In this document: piece by piece, positions 13,471 through 20,497 of the stretch
How positions within the stretch are numbered: the first letter of the stretch is position 1
Layout of the letters: each line of letters starts with the position of its first letter
IMG/VR virus record: IMGVR_UViG_3300028025_005271
Coordinates: 1-27,198 of that record
Reading direction: 5' to 3' (one strand)
From: a virus
Length of the DNA stretch: 27,198 nucleotides
The notes under the pieces: generated by a model
What the model saw: the letters and a program-made list of their open reading frames with translations, nothing else
Database searches by the model: none
Told to the model about the DNA's origin: nothing
Position numbers and translations under genes: made by a program

Positions 13471-15630
13471 TTATGCGGTGAGGGCTGCGACCGGCAGACG
13501 AGGTTCGATTTTTTCGAGGAGTTTTTTTATTTCGCCCACGAGGGAATCCAGCGTGTTTTTTGGGCTATCTTTGTCATTTTTATCAGGCGTCTTCGACCCG
13601 TCTTGGCCAGGTTTGTCGACGGATTTCGTGTCTGGCAGTGGCTTGGAGCCGCCAAATTTATCAGCAATCGCACGGCCTTCGCGCACATCTTTTACGCGAG
13701 CGGTGAAATCCCTAGAGTTTTCGCCGAGTTGCTGGCGCAGTCCGAAATCCTTGCCGATGTCGGCCATGCTTCGGCGGTCCATGTTTTTACCTGTGCCGCG
13801 AATGCTTTGCTCGATCTCGTTCTGCGCGATCTTGTTGGCTGTAACTCGTGCACCGCCAAAGTCTTTTTTTGAAATCTGGTCTTGCACTTGCTTTTCCAAC
13901 TTTCCGCCTTTATCCACCGAGTTTTTGGACTCGGCATCGGTTATGTCCTTGAGGAGCTTGGCTGAAGTTGAAAGATCATCTTTCATTTTCTTTGCCGAAC
14001 CTTCGGCCTTGTTGAATGAGGTGGCCACGCTGTCGGCTTCGTCGGCTGCCGCGCTGGTGTTCTTTGCCGCCCCGCCGGCCGCTTCTGCTGACTTCTCAAA
14101 ATCTTCGCGGAGCTTAGATCCGATACTTTCGACTTCTTTGAATTTATCAGCCGCTTGGGAAAAACTCTCCTTCGCTCCAAAGATATCTCGGTCGCTCTTT
14201 TCAAAGCCGCCGACCACCTTTTCAAATTCGCCTTGGATTGCCGCTGTGCCGTCTTTCAACCGCTCACCATACATGTCGCTCGTTGCGCCAAGCCCAGCGC
14301 TGATCTTGTCCAGCACGCTGCCTCCTGCTGCATCAAATGAGGTTTTAAATGTAAGCCCGCCGTTTTTATTTACGGCGGCTAGGGCGGAATCAAATTTCCC
14401 TGTGACAAAACCGATAGGATCCGACATCGCATTCTGGAAATCTGCCGCGAAGGCATTGACGATGCGATTGAAGCTGGATGAGAAAAAGCCGACAACGCTC
14501 TCAATCGCAGTGCCAAAGAATTTCTCGAAACCTTTCACTACTGAATTGATGCTATCGACAAAGAACTTGGAAAAATCGACTACCATCTTTATGAGCGAAT
14601 TGCCCAGTTGTCCGGCGATGAGTCCTGGTAAGTCGGATGAAAAGAAGGCGCGCAAGAAATTACCCGCGTCGATAAGCGAGTTCAGATAGTTGTTACCGGC
14701 CGTCTTCACGCCAGCGATGAGCGCCAGCCCGATAGCCTCAATCGCTGGCATGGGCGCTTTAAAGGCTCCTATGAGGAAATCTGCCACACTCATGACTTGC
14801 TTCATGAGTGCCTGACCCCATCCGGCGGCATCGATACCGCTCAAGGCTGAGGTAAATGAGTTGAGCGCGGGAAGAGCTGCCTCGATAAATCCCGCTGCAA
14901 ACTCAGTCGTCTTGGAGGCTATGGCAGAAAGATTGTCGCCTAGGTCGTCAAGGGTTCGCGCGCTGCGATTCATGACATCCGGCAGGCTGCCGAGTTGATC
15001 GCGGGCGCCGTCCAGTTCGCCGCTGAAATTATTGAGGAGCGGCAGGAGTTCGCCGCCGCTTTTGCCGAAGACTTCCATCGCTGCGCGGGCGCGTTCGGCA
15101 GGGTCGGAAATGCCAGCGATTTTTTTAGCCAGCACTTGCATCTGCTCGCTTGGCGTCTTGCCTGCGAGGTCGGTCATGGAAAGGCCGAGAGCGGTGAGCG
15201 TGGCGGATTGTTCTGCTCCACCTGCGGCTGCCTCTGCCATGAATTTTTGGAGCTTGTTGATGCTTGGCCCGACCTTGTCGGCACCGACGCCTGTATTTTC
15301 AAAAGCCCGTTGCAGCACGAGAAGGTTACCCGATGTCTCGCCTGTCCGCGATGAGAGATCCGTTAGCTCACCGCCCAAGTCAATCGCTTGGCCGAACCCT
15401 GCCACCACTGCGGCGGCGGAAGCTGTCGCTGCCTCCACGGCCATCATGCCGACTTTTACGGCGGCACCTGCCACGCCGGCGGCAAGGCCGATCTTGCCGA
15501 AAGACATATCGAAGCCTTTGGAGGCGTCTTTGGCGGCGGCTTGGGTGGATCCGAGTTCCTTCTTGAGCTTGTCGATCGTGGACCCGAGGTTCAAGTCTTT
15601 TGCGGCGAATGTTACTGTTGCGTCGGCCAT
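13471..15630 (-). CDS. Tail tape measure protein
   Basis: A 719-residue, helix-rich protein that sets tail length. It opens with VTFAAKDLNLGSTIDKLKKE and a hydrophobic Ala/Gly stretch (IGLAAGVAGAAVKVGMMAVE). It then has the tape measure core LSSRTGETSGNLLVLQRAFE, AGISDPAERARAAMEVFGKS and GELLPLLNN, and a second hydrophobic zone (about 240-320). A long charged coiled-coil tail follows (KKMKDDLSTSAKLLKDITDA; LEKQVQDQISKKDFGGARVT). At about 1.5 angstrom per residue, 719 residues imply a tail a little over 100 nm long. Confidence 0.95.
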   Translation of the reverse strand: MADATVTFAAKDLNLGSTIDKLKKELGSTQAAAKDASKGFDMSFGKIGLAAGVAGAAVKVGMMAVEAATASAAAVVAGFGQAIDLGGELTDLSSRTGETSGNLLVLQRAFENTGVGADKVGPSINKLQKFMAEAAAGGAEQSATLTALGLSMTDLAGKTPSEQMQVLAKKIAGISDPAERARAAMEVFGKSGGELLPLLNNFSGELDGARDQLGSLPDVMNRSARTLDDLGDNLSAIASKTTEFAAGFIEAALPALNSFTSALSGIDAAGWGQALMKQVMSVADFLIGAFKAPMPAIEAIGLALIAGVKTAGNNYLNSLIDAGNFLRAFFSSDLPGLIAGQLGNSLIKMVVDFSKFFVDSINSVVKGFEKFFGTAIESVVGFFSSSFNRIVNAFAADFQNAMSDPIGFVTGKFDSALAAVNKNGGLTFKTSFDAAGGSVLDKISAGLGATSDMYGERLKDGTAAIQGEFEKVVGGFEKSDRDIFGAKESFSQAADKFKEVESIGSKLREDFEKSAEAAGGAAKNTSAAADEADSVATSFNKAEGSAKKMKDDLSTSAKLLKDITDAESKNSVDKGGKLEKQVQDQISKKDFGGARVTANKIAQNEIEQSIRGTGKNMDRRSMADIGKDFGLRQQLGENSRDFTARVKDVREGRAIADKFGGSKPLPDTKSVDKPGQDGSKTPDKNDKDSPKNTLDSLVGEIKKLLEKIEPRLPVAALTA

Positions 15631-15633
15631 AGA

Positions 15634-16452
15634 TTAAGCGGCTTTCTGAAGTTGTTTGCGCTCGTAGCGCATGATGTTGGCCAGTTGCTTGATCATTTTG
15701 TTTACGACGATAAGCACAGCCACATCCCGTTCACTCTCACGGCATACCTTGTCGGCATACCGGCAGGTGTTGGTGAGAGTAATGCGAGGGTTCTTTTGGT
15801 CATCGGCCATGTCTTCGACGCGACCAAAGCCATAATCGCTTAGGTGCCGAGTAACCCACTTTGGGATGCCGCGAGTGGCACTGCCTTTTACTGGGGATTT
15901 CAGCTTTTTCGCGCAATCCGCCCAGCCGGATTTTGCCAAGCCTGTCTTTTCCTGCTGCGACTTCACATAGTCATCGAGCGTGCTTCCCGGCACAAAATAC
16001 TTGTCGATAAATTTCCACCGCCCGATGTCTCGCGTCGATGAGCCAGCCGAAGACATTGCCCCGTTTTGAAATGCTTTTTTATGGATTGCCCGCATTGATC
16101 CTGCCGTGGCGAATTGTCGAAAATGGGCATTGTCTGATCCGTAAATAGTCCCATCTTTTTTTACAAAAAGCCGGATGTTTCCGCTCGGGTATCGCTCCGC
16201 ATTTTTGGCCATGAAATCAGTGATCGGAGCAAAGATGCCGTATCGCTTTTTGCCTCCAAGCAAATCGCGGGCGATTGCCTTTTCGCCCACCTTCTGGTCG
16301 TTCCCGAAAGGCTGAGTGCGCCTGGCTAACTCCACGCAGAGGAGACGCGCGTGGATGCGTAGAGTTTCTGGAAGGGTCTTTTGCTTCACCTCGCCATAGA
16401 AGCGAAACATATCTTCCAGTCCGGTGGTCTCAATCTCTACGGATAAGCTCAT
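15634..16452 (-). CDS. Minor tail protein, unknown, between chaperone and tape measure
   Basis: A 272-residue basic protein. The N-terminal part (LEDMFRFYGEVKQKTLPETL then ARLLCVELARRTQPFG) recalls HK97 gp10-like or minor tail proteins, and GEKAIARDLLGG is a distinctive element. The C-terminus is basic and helical (VVNKMIKQLANIMRYERKQL). It lies where lambda has nothing, between the frameshifted chaperone and the tape measure. It is coupled by ATGA to the frameshifted chaperone frame. The function is not recognised. Confidence 0.78.
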   Translation of the reverse strand: MSLSVEIETTGLEDMFRFYGEVKQKTLPETLRIHARLLCVELARRTQPFGNDQKVGEKAIARDLLGGKKRYGIFAPITDFMAKNAERYPSGNIRLFVKKDGTIYGSDNAHFRQFATAGSMRAIHKKAFQNGAMSSAGSSTRDIGRWKFIDKYFVPGSTLDDYVKSQQEKTGLAKSGWADCAKKLKSPVKGSATRGIPKWVTRHLSDYGFGRVEDMADDQKNPRITLTNTCRYADKVCRESERDVAVLIVVNKMIKQLANIMRYERKQLQKAA

Positions 16453-16673
16453 TTTATTTTTTCAAGCACGGCGTCTATTGCAGCGACCGAGTCAAAATCC
16501 GCCTGCGGATTGTCGCGCAGGTAAACGCGAGGAATGCCGCGACTGAATGAATCGGCGTCCAAGATTTGCAACCCGGCAGCATACGGGACTTCCCACATGC
16601 AGGCGTGGAACCCCCAACCGGTGACACTGGCGAGTCTGTAAACATAGGAGGCGAGCCAGTTGGGGGATGCTAC
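16449..16673 (-). CDS. Tail assembly chaperone, T-like extension by -1 frameshift
   Basis: Seventy-four residues (VASPNWLASYVYRLASVTGW onward, ending AIDAVLEKIK) in the -1 frame relative to the chaperone gene. The frame has no ATG, GTG or TTG start before its conserved-looking core (only an internal Met after GFHAC) and is open through the slippery site. It can be made only as a fusion to the upstream chaperone, as lambda gpGT is. Its stop overlaps the next gene by ATGA. The SPNWLASYVYRL...GWGF pattern resembles second-frame tail chaperone domains. This frame was read directly from the bases. Confidence 0.88.
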   Translation of the reverse strand, partial: VASPNWLASYVYRLASVTGWGFHACMWEVPYAAGLQILDADSFSRGIPRVYLRDNPQADFDSVAAIDAVLEKIK

Positions 16674-16679
16674 TTTCCC
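16611..16679 (-). promoter_or_regulatory. Programmed -1 frameshift signal (GGGAAAG plus stem)
   Basis: The minus strand carries G GGA AAG (16679-16673), the same heptamer lambda uses in gene G, just before the TAG stop. After six bases (TAGCAT) comes CCCCCAAC (16666-16659), which pairs perfectly with GTTGGGGG (16618-16611). TGGC/GCCA can extend the stem inside the loop. Heptamer, spacer and stem match the requirements of a stimulated -1 frameshift. Confidence 0.9.
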
Positions 16680-17116
16680 GACTCGGTGCTTCCGGTGGAT
16701 GCGTGCTTGGCCTTCGTCTCAGCGGCGTTCACGCGTTCCCAGGCTGCGGAGACGAGTGCGGAGAGTTCGTTCTGCTCCTCGAGCGTGGTGAGGTTCTCGA
16801 GCTGCCAGCGGCGCACGGCTTTATTGAAAGCGATAGGGTCGTTATCCACCGAGATGACATCATCGATCGGTGCGATGTGCACGAAAGCAAATGCGCCGAC
16901 AAACCAGAACTCGTCACGCTTCTCGAGCATGTTGGAGCGAATAATGCTGATCGTTGCGGGAACGCACGGGCGGAGTTTCCATTTCCCAGCATTGCGTGGG
17001 CCGTCGCGGAATGCGGCTTCGCGGAGGGCTTCGTCGTCGGTTTCGTATTCGGTGGATTCGGGTGTTTTTTTCATTGGGTCTTTCGTTGGGTTTTTCGTTG
17101 GCGATCTGGGGATCAC
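16670..17116 (-). CDS. Tail assembly chaperone (lambda gpG-like)
   Basis: A 148-residue protein beginning at GTG 17116 with a GTGA overlap; ATG at 17074 (MKKTPESTEYETDDE) is an equally good start. An acidic N-terminus is followed by DDVISVDNDPIAFNKAVRRW and TTLEEQNELSALVSAAWERV. It sits between the tail tube and tape measure genes, the classic place for the chaperone that loads the tape measure. It ends STESGK at a lambda-type slippery heptamer, and part of the product should continue into the second frame ending at 16449. Confidence 0.88.
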   Translation of the reverse strand: MIPRSPTKNPTKDPMKKTPESTEYETDDEALREAAFRDGPRNAGKWKLRPCVPATISIIRSNMLEKRDEFWFVGAFAFVHIAPIDDVISVDNDPIAFNKAVRRWQLENLTTLEEQNELSALVSAAWERVNAAETKAKHASTGSTESGK

Positions 17117-17505
17117 ATGAATTTTGCAAAGCGCTTCTTGTCCGCTTCTGTCGCGTTCTCGCTGATGGAAATGATTTTGCCGTTTCGCTCGAAGACGACT
17201 TGGCGAGGCGTCTGCTTAACCACGGAGACGAGTTCATCGCGGTTGCGTAGCACGGCGAGCATGTAGGCGAGTGGCTCGTCCTGATGCGCGGCGATGTAGT
17301 CCTCACCGGCAGCAAAGGCGCGCATGACCTCATCGGCGGCCTGTCCGTTCGTGGGATGATTCGCCAGGAAGTGGAAGACGGTGGACTCCTCACCGGATTC
17401 GCGCTTGATGCGGGTGGCAGGAGTGGCGGCGTTCTCGAACTCAAAACCGAGGGTGGTGAGTATCGACGCGAGCTTGAGGTCGCGGGTAGAAAAAATAGCT
17501 GTCAT
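17113..17505 (-). CDS. Small tail-region protein (DUF5659-like N-terminus)
   Basis: A 130-residue protein. The N-terminus FSTRDLKLASILTTLGFEFE has the pattern of small phage proteins in which F/T-x-D-L is followed by a helix and a beta hairpin (DUF5659-like; tentative). The C-terminal half is helical and charged (VSVVKQTPRQVVFERNGKII). It lies between the tail tube and the chaperone and overlaps the latter by GTGA. The start follows the palindrome at 17536-17565 rather than an overlap. Confidence 0.75.
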   Translation of the reverse strand: MTAIFSTRDLKLASILTTLGFEFENAATPATRIKRESGEESTVFHFLANHPTNGQAADEVMRAFAAGEDYIAAHQDEPLAYMLAVLRNRDELVSVVKQTPRQVVFERNGKIISISENATEADKKRFAKFM

Positions 17506-17535
17506 GGATTTGTCGTAATTTGTCGTGGTGGGCCT

Positions 17536-17565
17536 GCCGGGGAGCCGCTACGCAGCCGCCCCGGC
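17536..17565. repeat. GC-rich palindrome (copy B)
   Basis: GCCGGGG (17536-17542) pairs with CCCCGGC (17559-17565), with a small inner GCT/AGC stem. It lies 14 bases after the tail tube stop in the reading direction. On the minus strand its core GGGGCGGCTGCGTAGCGGCT aligns with GGGGCGCTCCATAGCGCCT of the copy at 6320-6364. There is no T-run, so an mRNA-stabilising or processing role is as likely as termination. Confidence 0.7.
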
Positions 17566-17579
17566 GAGGAGGTGGAGAA

Positions 17580-17957
17580 TTAAGTTGCTACTCCAGCGGT
17601 CATCGTGGTCTTGTAGGAGCGGGCGGCTACGGAGATTTTTTCGAACTGCTCGGAGGCAAAATTCCTTGTCATGCCGGTCACAATAGTCGTCGCTCCGAGG
17701 GTGACTCCCGCTGGCATGGTGACTGAGAGCAGGCCGCCAACGGTCTGTGAGAAAGTGCCGGTGCGGAGACCTTCGATACTGATTTCCATGATCGGATCAG
17801 GCACCGCCACTGCGATGATATTTCCAAGGTCGTCTTTTTGTTCAGTTGGTGATGTCGTTTCTGACACCGAGAAGGATTCGACGATGAGGCCAGAGACATC
17901 CGGCGTGCCGTAGAAGGCATTAGCGACGGGAGTGGAGCGGTAAAGTGAGAGTGCCAT
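17580..17957 (-). CDS. Major tail tube protein
   Basis: A 125-residue beta-rich protein (LSLYRSTPVANAFYGTPDV; VSGLIVESFSVSETTSPTEQ; TFSQTVGGLLSVTMPAGVTL; KISVAARSYKTTMTAGVAT). Size, composition and place between the connector genes and the chaperone fit a tail tube subunit. The segment VSETTSPTEQKDDLGNIIAV would form the exposed or lock loop. A single tube gene with no sheath gene beside it supports a siphovirus. The call rests mainly on position and fold-like pattern. Confidence 0.75.
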   Translation of the reverse strand: MALSLYRSTPVANAFYGTPDVSGLIVESFSVSETTSPTEQKDDLGNIIAVAVPDPIMEISIEGLRTGTFSQTVGGLLSVTMPAGVTLGATTIVTGMTRNFASEQFEKISVAARSYKTTMTAGVAT

Positions 17958-17986
17958 GGTTTTTTCGGGTTACGCAAAAAGTGGCG

Positions 17987-17993
17987 TGTCAAA
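17987..17993 (-). promoter_or_regulatory. TTTGACA box
   Basis: An ATTTGACAC word that contains the TGA stop of the upstream connector gene, 29 bases before the tail tube start. Confidence 0.35.
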
Positions 17994-18390
17994 TTTCTAT
18001 GACCCCGAGGACGATCTCGGCCGTCGTGAGCCAGCGCTCACTGGCCTGAGATTGGCCAAAGGCATTCAGCGTCACCCCGGCGAGGTGCATGGATGCGGGC
18101 AGGAAATCCACGAGCGGCGCGATGTCGTAGAGTTCGGCCTTGAGCGCATCCGAAAGCGCCAGATGCGTCGGCAAGGACTCCTCGATCACGCACGGCGTGC
18201 TGATGATGAGCTGTGCCGTAAACTTGAAATAGCCCATGGCGACCGGCTCGACGGTCTCGCAGGCGCAAAAGACAACGGGCTGGTCTCCGGGGATGGTCTC
18301 GGCGGATTGGCCGGTGTGGATCGAGGAGTCGGCGAATGGGACGGTTGAGAGGAGCCACTCGCGGAGGGATGTTTCGATCGCAGCGTTCAT
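17989..18390 (-). CDS. Probable tail terminator / connector protein
   Basis: A 133-residue protein: an N-terminal helix (MNAAIETSLREWLLSTVPFA), then alternating strands (GDQPVVFCACETVEPVAMGY; FKFTAQLIISTPC) and a final strand TTAEIVLGVIEI. This layout matches gpU/neck-type tail completion proteins, which sit between the head-tail connector and tube genes. The call is from gene order and fold pattern, not from a unique motif. It is coupled by ATGA to the connector upstream. Confidence 0.65.
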   Translation of the reverse strand: MNAAIETSLREWLLSTVPFADSSIHTGQSAETIPGDQPVVFCACETVEPVAMGYFKFTAQLIISTPCVIEESLPTHLALSDALKAELYDIAPLVDFLPASMHLAGVTLNAFGQSQASERWLTTAEIVLGVIEI

Positions 18391-18710
18391 AAAGCGGAGC
18401 CGGGGACGATGGTGGCGACATGCTCAAACGGCGTGCCGGTCTGCTCGCGCACGGAGTGGATCGTGTAGGTCTTGCCATCCACCAATATCTGCTCGCCACG
18501 GCGCGGAGCGGATTGCAGGGCCGATGCAAGAAAGCGCGCGGTGAACTCGCCGCCTTGGCGCAGGCCGCCGGTTTCGAGATCAAGCCCGATGGCGATGGCA
18601 GACAGGCCGACCTTGATCGACTGCCCGCGAAATGTGGCAGGCTTGCCGAGGAGCGTATTGCGCGCAGTGGCGGCGAGGTTTTCCAGATGGTCTTTTTGCG
18701 CGGGCGACAT
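18387..18710 (-). CDS. Head-tail joining protein (gpFII-like)
   Basis: A 107-residue protein with an N-terminal helix (QKDHLENLAATARNTLLGKP), beta strands, and the motif RRGEQILVDGKTYTIHSVRE near the end, as in head-tail attachment proteins of the lambda FII or gp16 type (an 'xxxxVDGxxYxI' strand pair). It follows the capsid genes and precedes the probable terminator protein, the usual connector position. A TTTGACA box lies 13 bases before the ATG, and a strong terminator lies just upstream. Confidence 0.7.
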   Translation of the reverse strand: MSPAQKDHLENLAATARNTLLGKPATFRGQSIKVGLSAIAIGLDLETGGLRQGGEFTARFLASALQSAPRRGEQILVDGKTYTIHSVREQTGTPFEHVATIVPGSAL

Positions 18711-18723
18711 GCCAGAGCGGATG

Positions 18724-18730
18724 TGTCAAA
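18724..18730 (-). promoter_or_regulatory. TTTGACA box
   Basis: A TTTTGACAC word between the terminator at 18735-18765 and the connector ATG, 13 bases from the start. Confidence 0.4.
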
Positions 18731-18765
18731 AGAAAACGCCCACCGGATTAGGTCCGGCGGGCGTT
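18729..18765 (-). terminator. Intrinsic terminator after the capsid gene block
   Basis: A 13-bp stem with one mismatch (18735-18747 with 18753-18765) has loop TTAGG (plus-strand reading). On the minus strand it is followed by TTTTCTTTT. It lies 31 bases downstream of the small lysine-tailed gene and would lower transcription of the connector and tail genes relative to capsid. Confidence 0.85.
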
Positions 18766-18795
18766 GATGCCAGGAGGCGCAGAGAGCGCAGCGGG

Positions 18796-19032
18796 TTATT
18801 TTTTCTTTTTGGGTGACTGTTCGACTTCGACTGGAGCAGGTGCGGCGGATGGCTTCTTCGCGTGGCGCTTAAGAGTATCGTTAAGCGATACAACGAGCGT
18901 TTCCTCTGCGGTGAATTCGCCGGCCACTTGCTTGGCCTTGAAGTCTGCAAGCTGCTCGCCGAGCGGGACACTTGGCAGGTGCTTGACCTGCCAAGTGTCG
19001 CCGGTGCGATTTAGCGTGATTGCGAGGCGCAT
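18796..19032 (-). CDS. Small Lys-tailed protein after the capsid gene
   Basis: A 78-residue protein (MRLAITLNRTGDTWQVKHLP) with a helix (LGEQLADFKAKQVAGE) and a Pro/Lys-rich end (PAPVEVEQSPKKKK). It lies five bases after the major capsid gene, where many phages encode a head decoration or minor head protein. No family is recognised. The basic, disordered C-terminus could contact DNA or the capsid surface. Confidence 0.7.
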   Translation of the reverse strand: MRLAITLNRTGDTWQVKHLPSVPLGEQLADFKAKQVAGEFTAEETLVVSLNDTLKRHAKKPSAAPAPVEVEQSPKKKK

Positions 19033-19037
19033 GTGGC

Positions 19038-19943
19038 TTAGGCCGAGACGATGCGCTTGAGGGCGGCGGCGTGGCCCAGGGCGAAGCCGTAGTTGACTTC
19101 GAGCACTTGCTTCTCGGTGTCGGTGTCAGGGTCGCCCCATGCGCGGTATTCGATGGTGAGGCCGGTCTCTGGATCGACTGCCACTTCGTAGGCGGTGAGG
19201 TTTGCGCGGACACCTGGGGATGGCTGAACAGGTGAGAAGGCAACCAAGATTGCCTCTGGGAGTGCGACCATGCCGACGAGGTTTTGGCTGTTGCCGGGGA
19301 TGAGGTTCGTGCCGATGACATCGAAGCCAGCGATCTGTGGCAGGCGGCCGCTTTGGATGGCGCTCGCTGTGCCGACTGCGGCTGCGTTCTTGATGCCAGC
19401 GTCCTTGAGGAGTGCGCCCTCGTAGGCGTTGTCGAGGATCATCACGCGGCTGGATTTGGACCATTTGGCCTGGTCAAGCGCGGTCTTGATGTTAACCATG
19501 TCTTCGCTGTCGAAGGCAGAAGCTGCGCCCGTGTGAATCGCTGCGCCGTAGTTGGCGAGGGTCACGACGGAGAGGATGTCCTTTAGGATATCTTCGGCGA
19601 GTTTGCGGCCTTTCAAGAAGCCGAGCTGCTCAGGGTTGAAGTAAGGCTGGCGGGCGAGTTCGCTCGATGTGAAGGAGAGCGCTTGGTATTTGCGCTTGTT
19701 CACAGTAACTTCGCGGCTGTTGATCGCGTTTGTGTCGCCGAAAGAATAGGTTCCGTTGAAGTCGCTCGTCGCGTCAGTGGCGAGAGGGAAGAAGGGAACG
19801 GCGATCTTGTCGGTGCCTTGGAGTGGGACCGAGTTGAAGACGGTCGAGAAGGCGTTAATAGGAAGAAGAGATTCGCGCAGGGCGACGAGCGCGCTGTCGA
19901 GAACCACATTCAGTTTCAGTTCGGATGAGATGGTGGTGGCCAT
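19038..19943 (-). CDS. Major capsid protein (HK97 fold)
   Basis: A 301-residue capsid subunit. It shows an N-terminal arm (SELKLNVVLDSALVALRESL), a capsid-like E-loop and strands (VPLQGTDKIAVPFFPLA; VNKRKYQALSFTSSELARQP), the helix region KGRKLAEDILKDILSVVTLA and the P-domain to A-domain passage VMILDNAYEGALLKDAGIKN and IQSGRLPQIAGFDVIGTNLI. Near the end are ANLTAYEVAVDPETGLTIEY and WGDPDTDTEKQVLEVNYGFA. It comes directly after the protease gene, as expected. It shows no delta-domain cleavage signal that I can see. Confidence 0.93.
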   Translation of the reverse strand: MATTISSELKLNVVLDSALVALRESLLPINAFSTVFNSVPLQGTDKIAVPFFPLATDATSDFNGTYSFGDTNAINSREVTVNKRKYQALSFTSSELARQPYFNPEQLGFLKGRKLAEDILKDILSVVTLANYGAAIHTGAASAFDSEDMVNIKTALDQAKWSKSSRVMILDNAYEGALLKDAGIKNAAAVGTASAIQSGRLPQIAGFDVIGTNLIPGNSQNLVGMVALPEAILVAFSPVQPSPGVRANLTAYEVAVDPETGLTIEYRAWGDPDTDTEKQVLEVNYGFALGHAAALKRIVSA

Positions 19944-19975
19944 GATGTTTTAGGTGGTGGTTGGGTTTTCGTGAA

Positions 19976-20497
19976 TTATTGCGGTGTCAAATTTTTGGCC
20001 GCGATTTCGAGCGCCTTTCGGTTCGCGCGGAAGATGCGGGTCTTCTCGGCGCCGGTGGCGTTCTTCCACTGGTCGTAAATGTTTTCTGCGTTCTGAGTCG
20101 GCAGGACTTCGGGGATTTCGCGGGCGGCTGAGAGGCCGAGGCTGCGCTCCAGGCGGGCGAGGGATTCACGCTCGGTGGCGATTTCGCTGCGGAGAAATTC
20201 AATATTTGCGCTGGCTTCTTTCAGTGATGCAACGGCTGCGTCGCGCTCGGCGATGACGGCGTTGTATTTGGCGAGGATCTGGTCAGCGGCGGCGAGTTTT
20301 GCCTGTGGCTCGGCGGGAGCTTCGACAACTTCGGGCGCGGGAGCTTCGACGGTCTCGGTTTCGACGACCTCTGTTTCGTTTGTCGTTTCGACCATTGTCT
20401 CGGCAGGAGCGGATTCGCTCACGACGGTGGCGGTGATGATCTCGGCGGCTTCTTCAGCGACTTCGGCTGAGTAGGTGATGACTTCTGTTGGATTCAT
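19976..20497 (-). CDS. Possible internal scaffold protein (in-frame start)
   Basis: An in-frame ATG (Met205 of the protease) would give a 173-residue acidic coiled-coil product, the size and character of a scaffold. AAAGG lies upstream at rather long spacing (11 bases). A TTTGACA box is 23 bases before the ATG, although those bases also encode FDK. The arrangement is known for lambda C/Nu3; here it is inference. Confidence 0.4.
   Translation of the reverse strand: MNPTEVITYSAEVAEEAAEIITATVVSESAPAETMVETTNETEVVETETVEAPAPEVVEAPAEPQAKLAAADQILAKYNAVIAERDAAVASLKEASANIEFLRSEIATERESLARLERSLGLSAAREIPEVLPTQNAENIYDQWKNATGAEKTRIFRANRKALEIAAKNLTPQ

Noticed and set aside
13466-14689. A 407-codon open frame on the plus strand opposite the tape measure gene
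   Set aside because: Its product is Ser/Phe/Leu-rich and reads as the antisense of a helix-rich gene. The tape measure on the minus strand has clear domain sequence, gene order and coupling.
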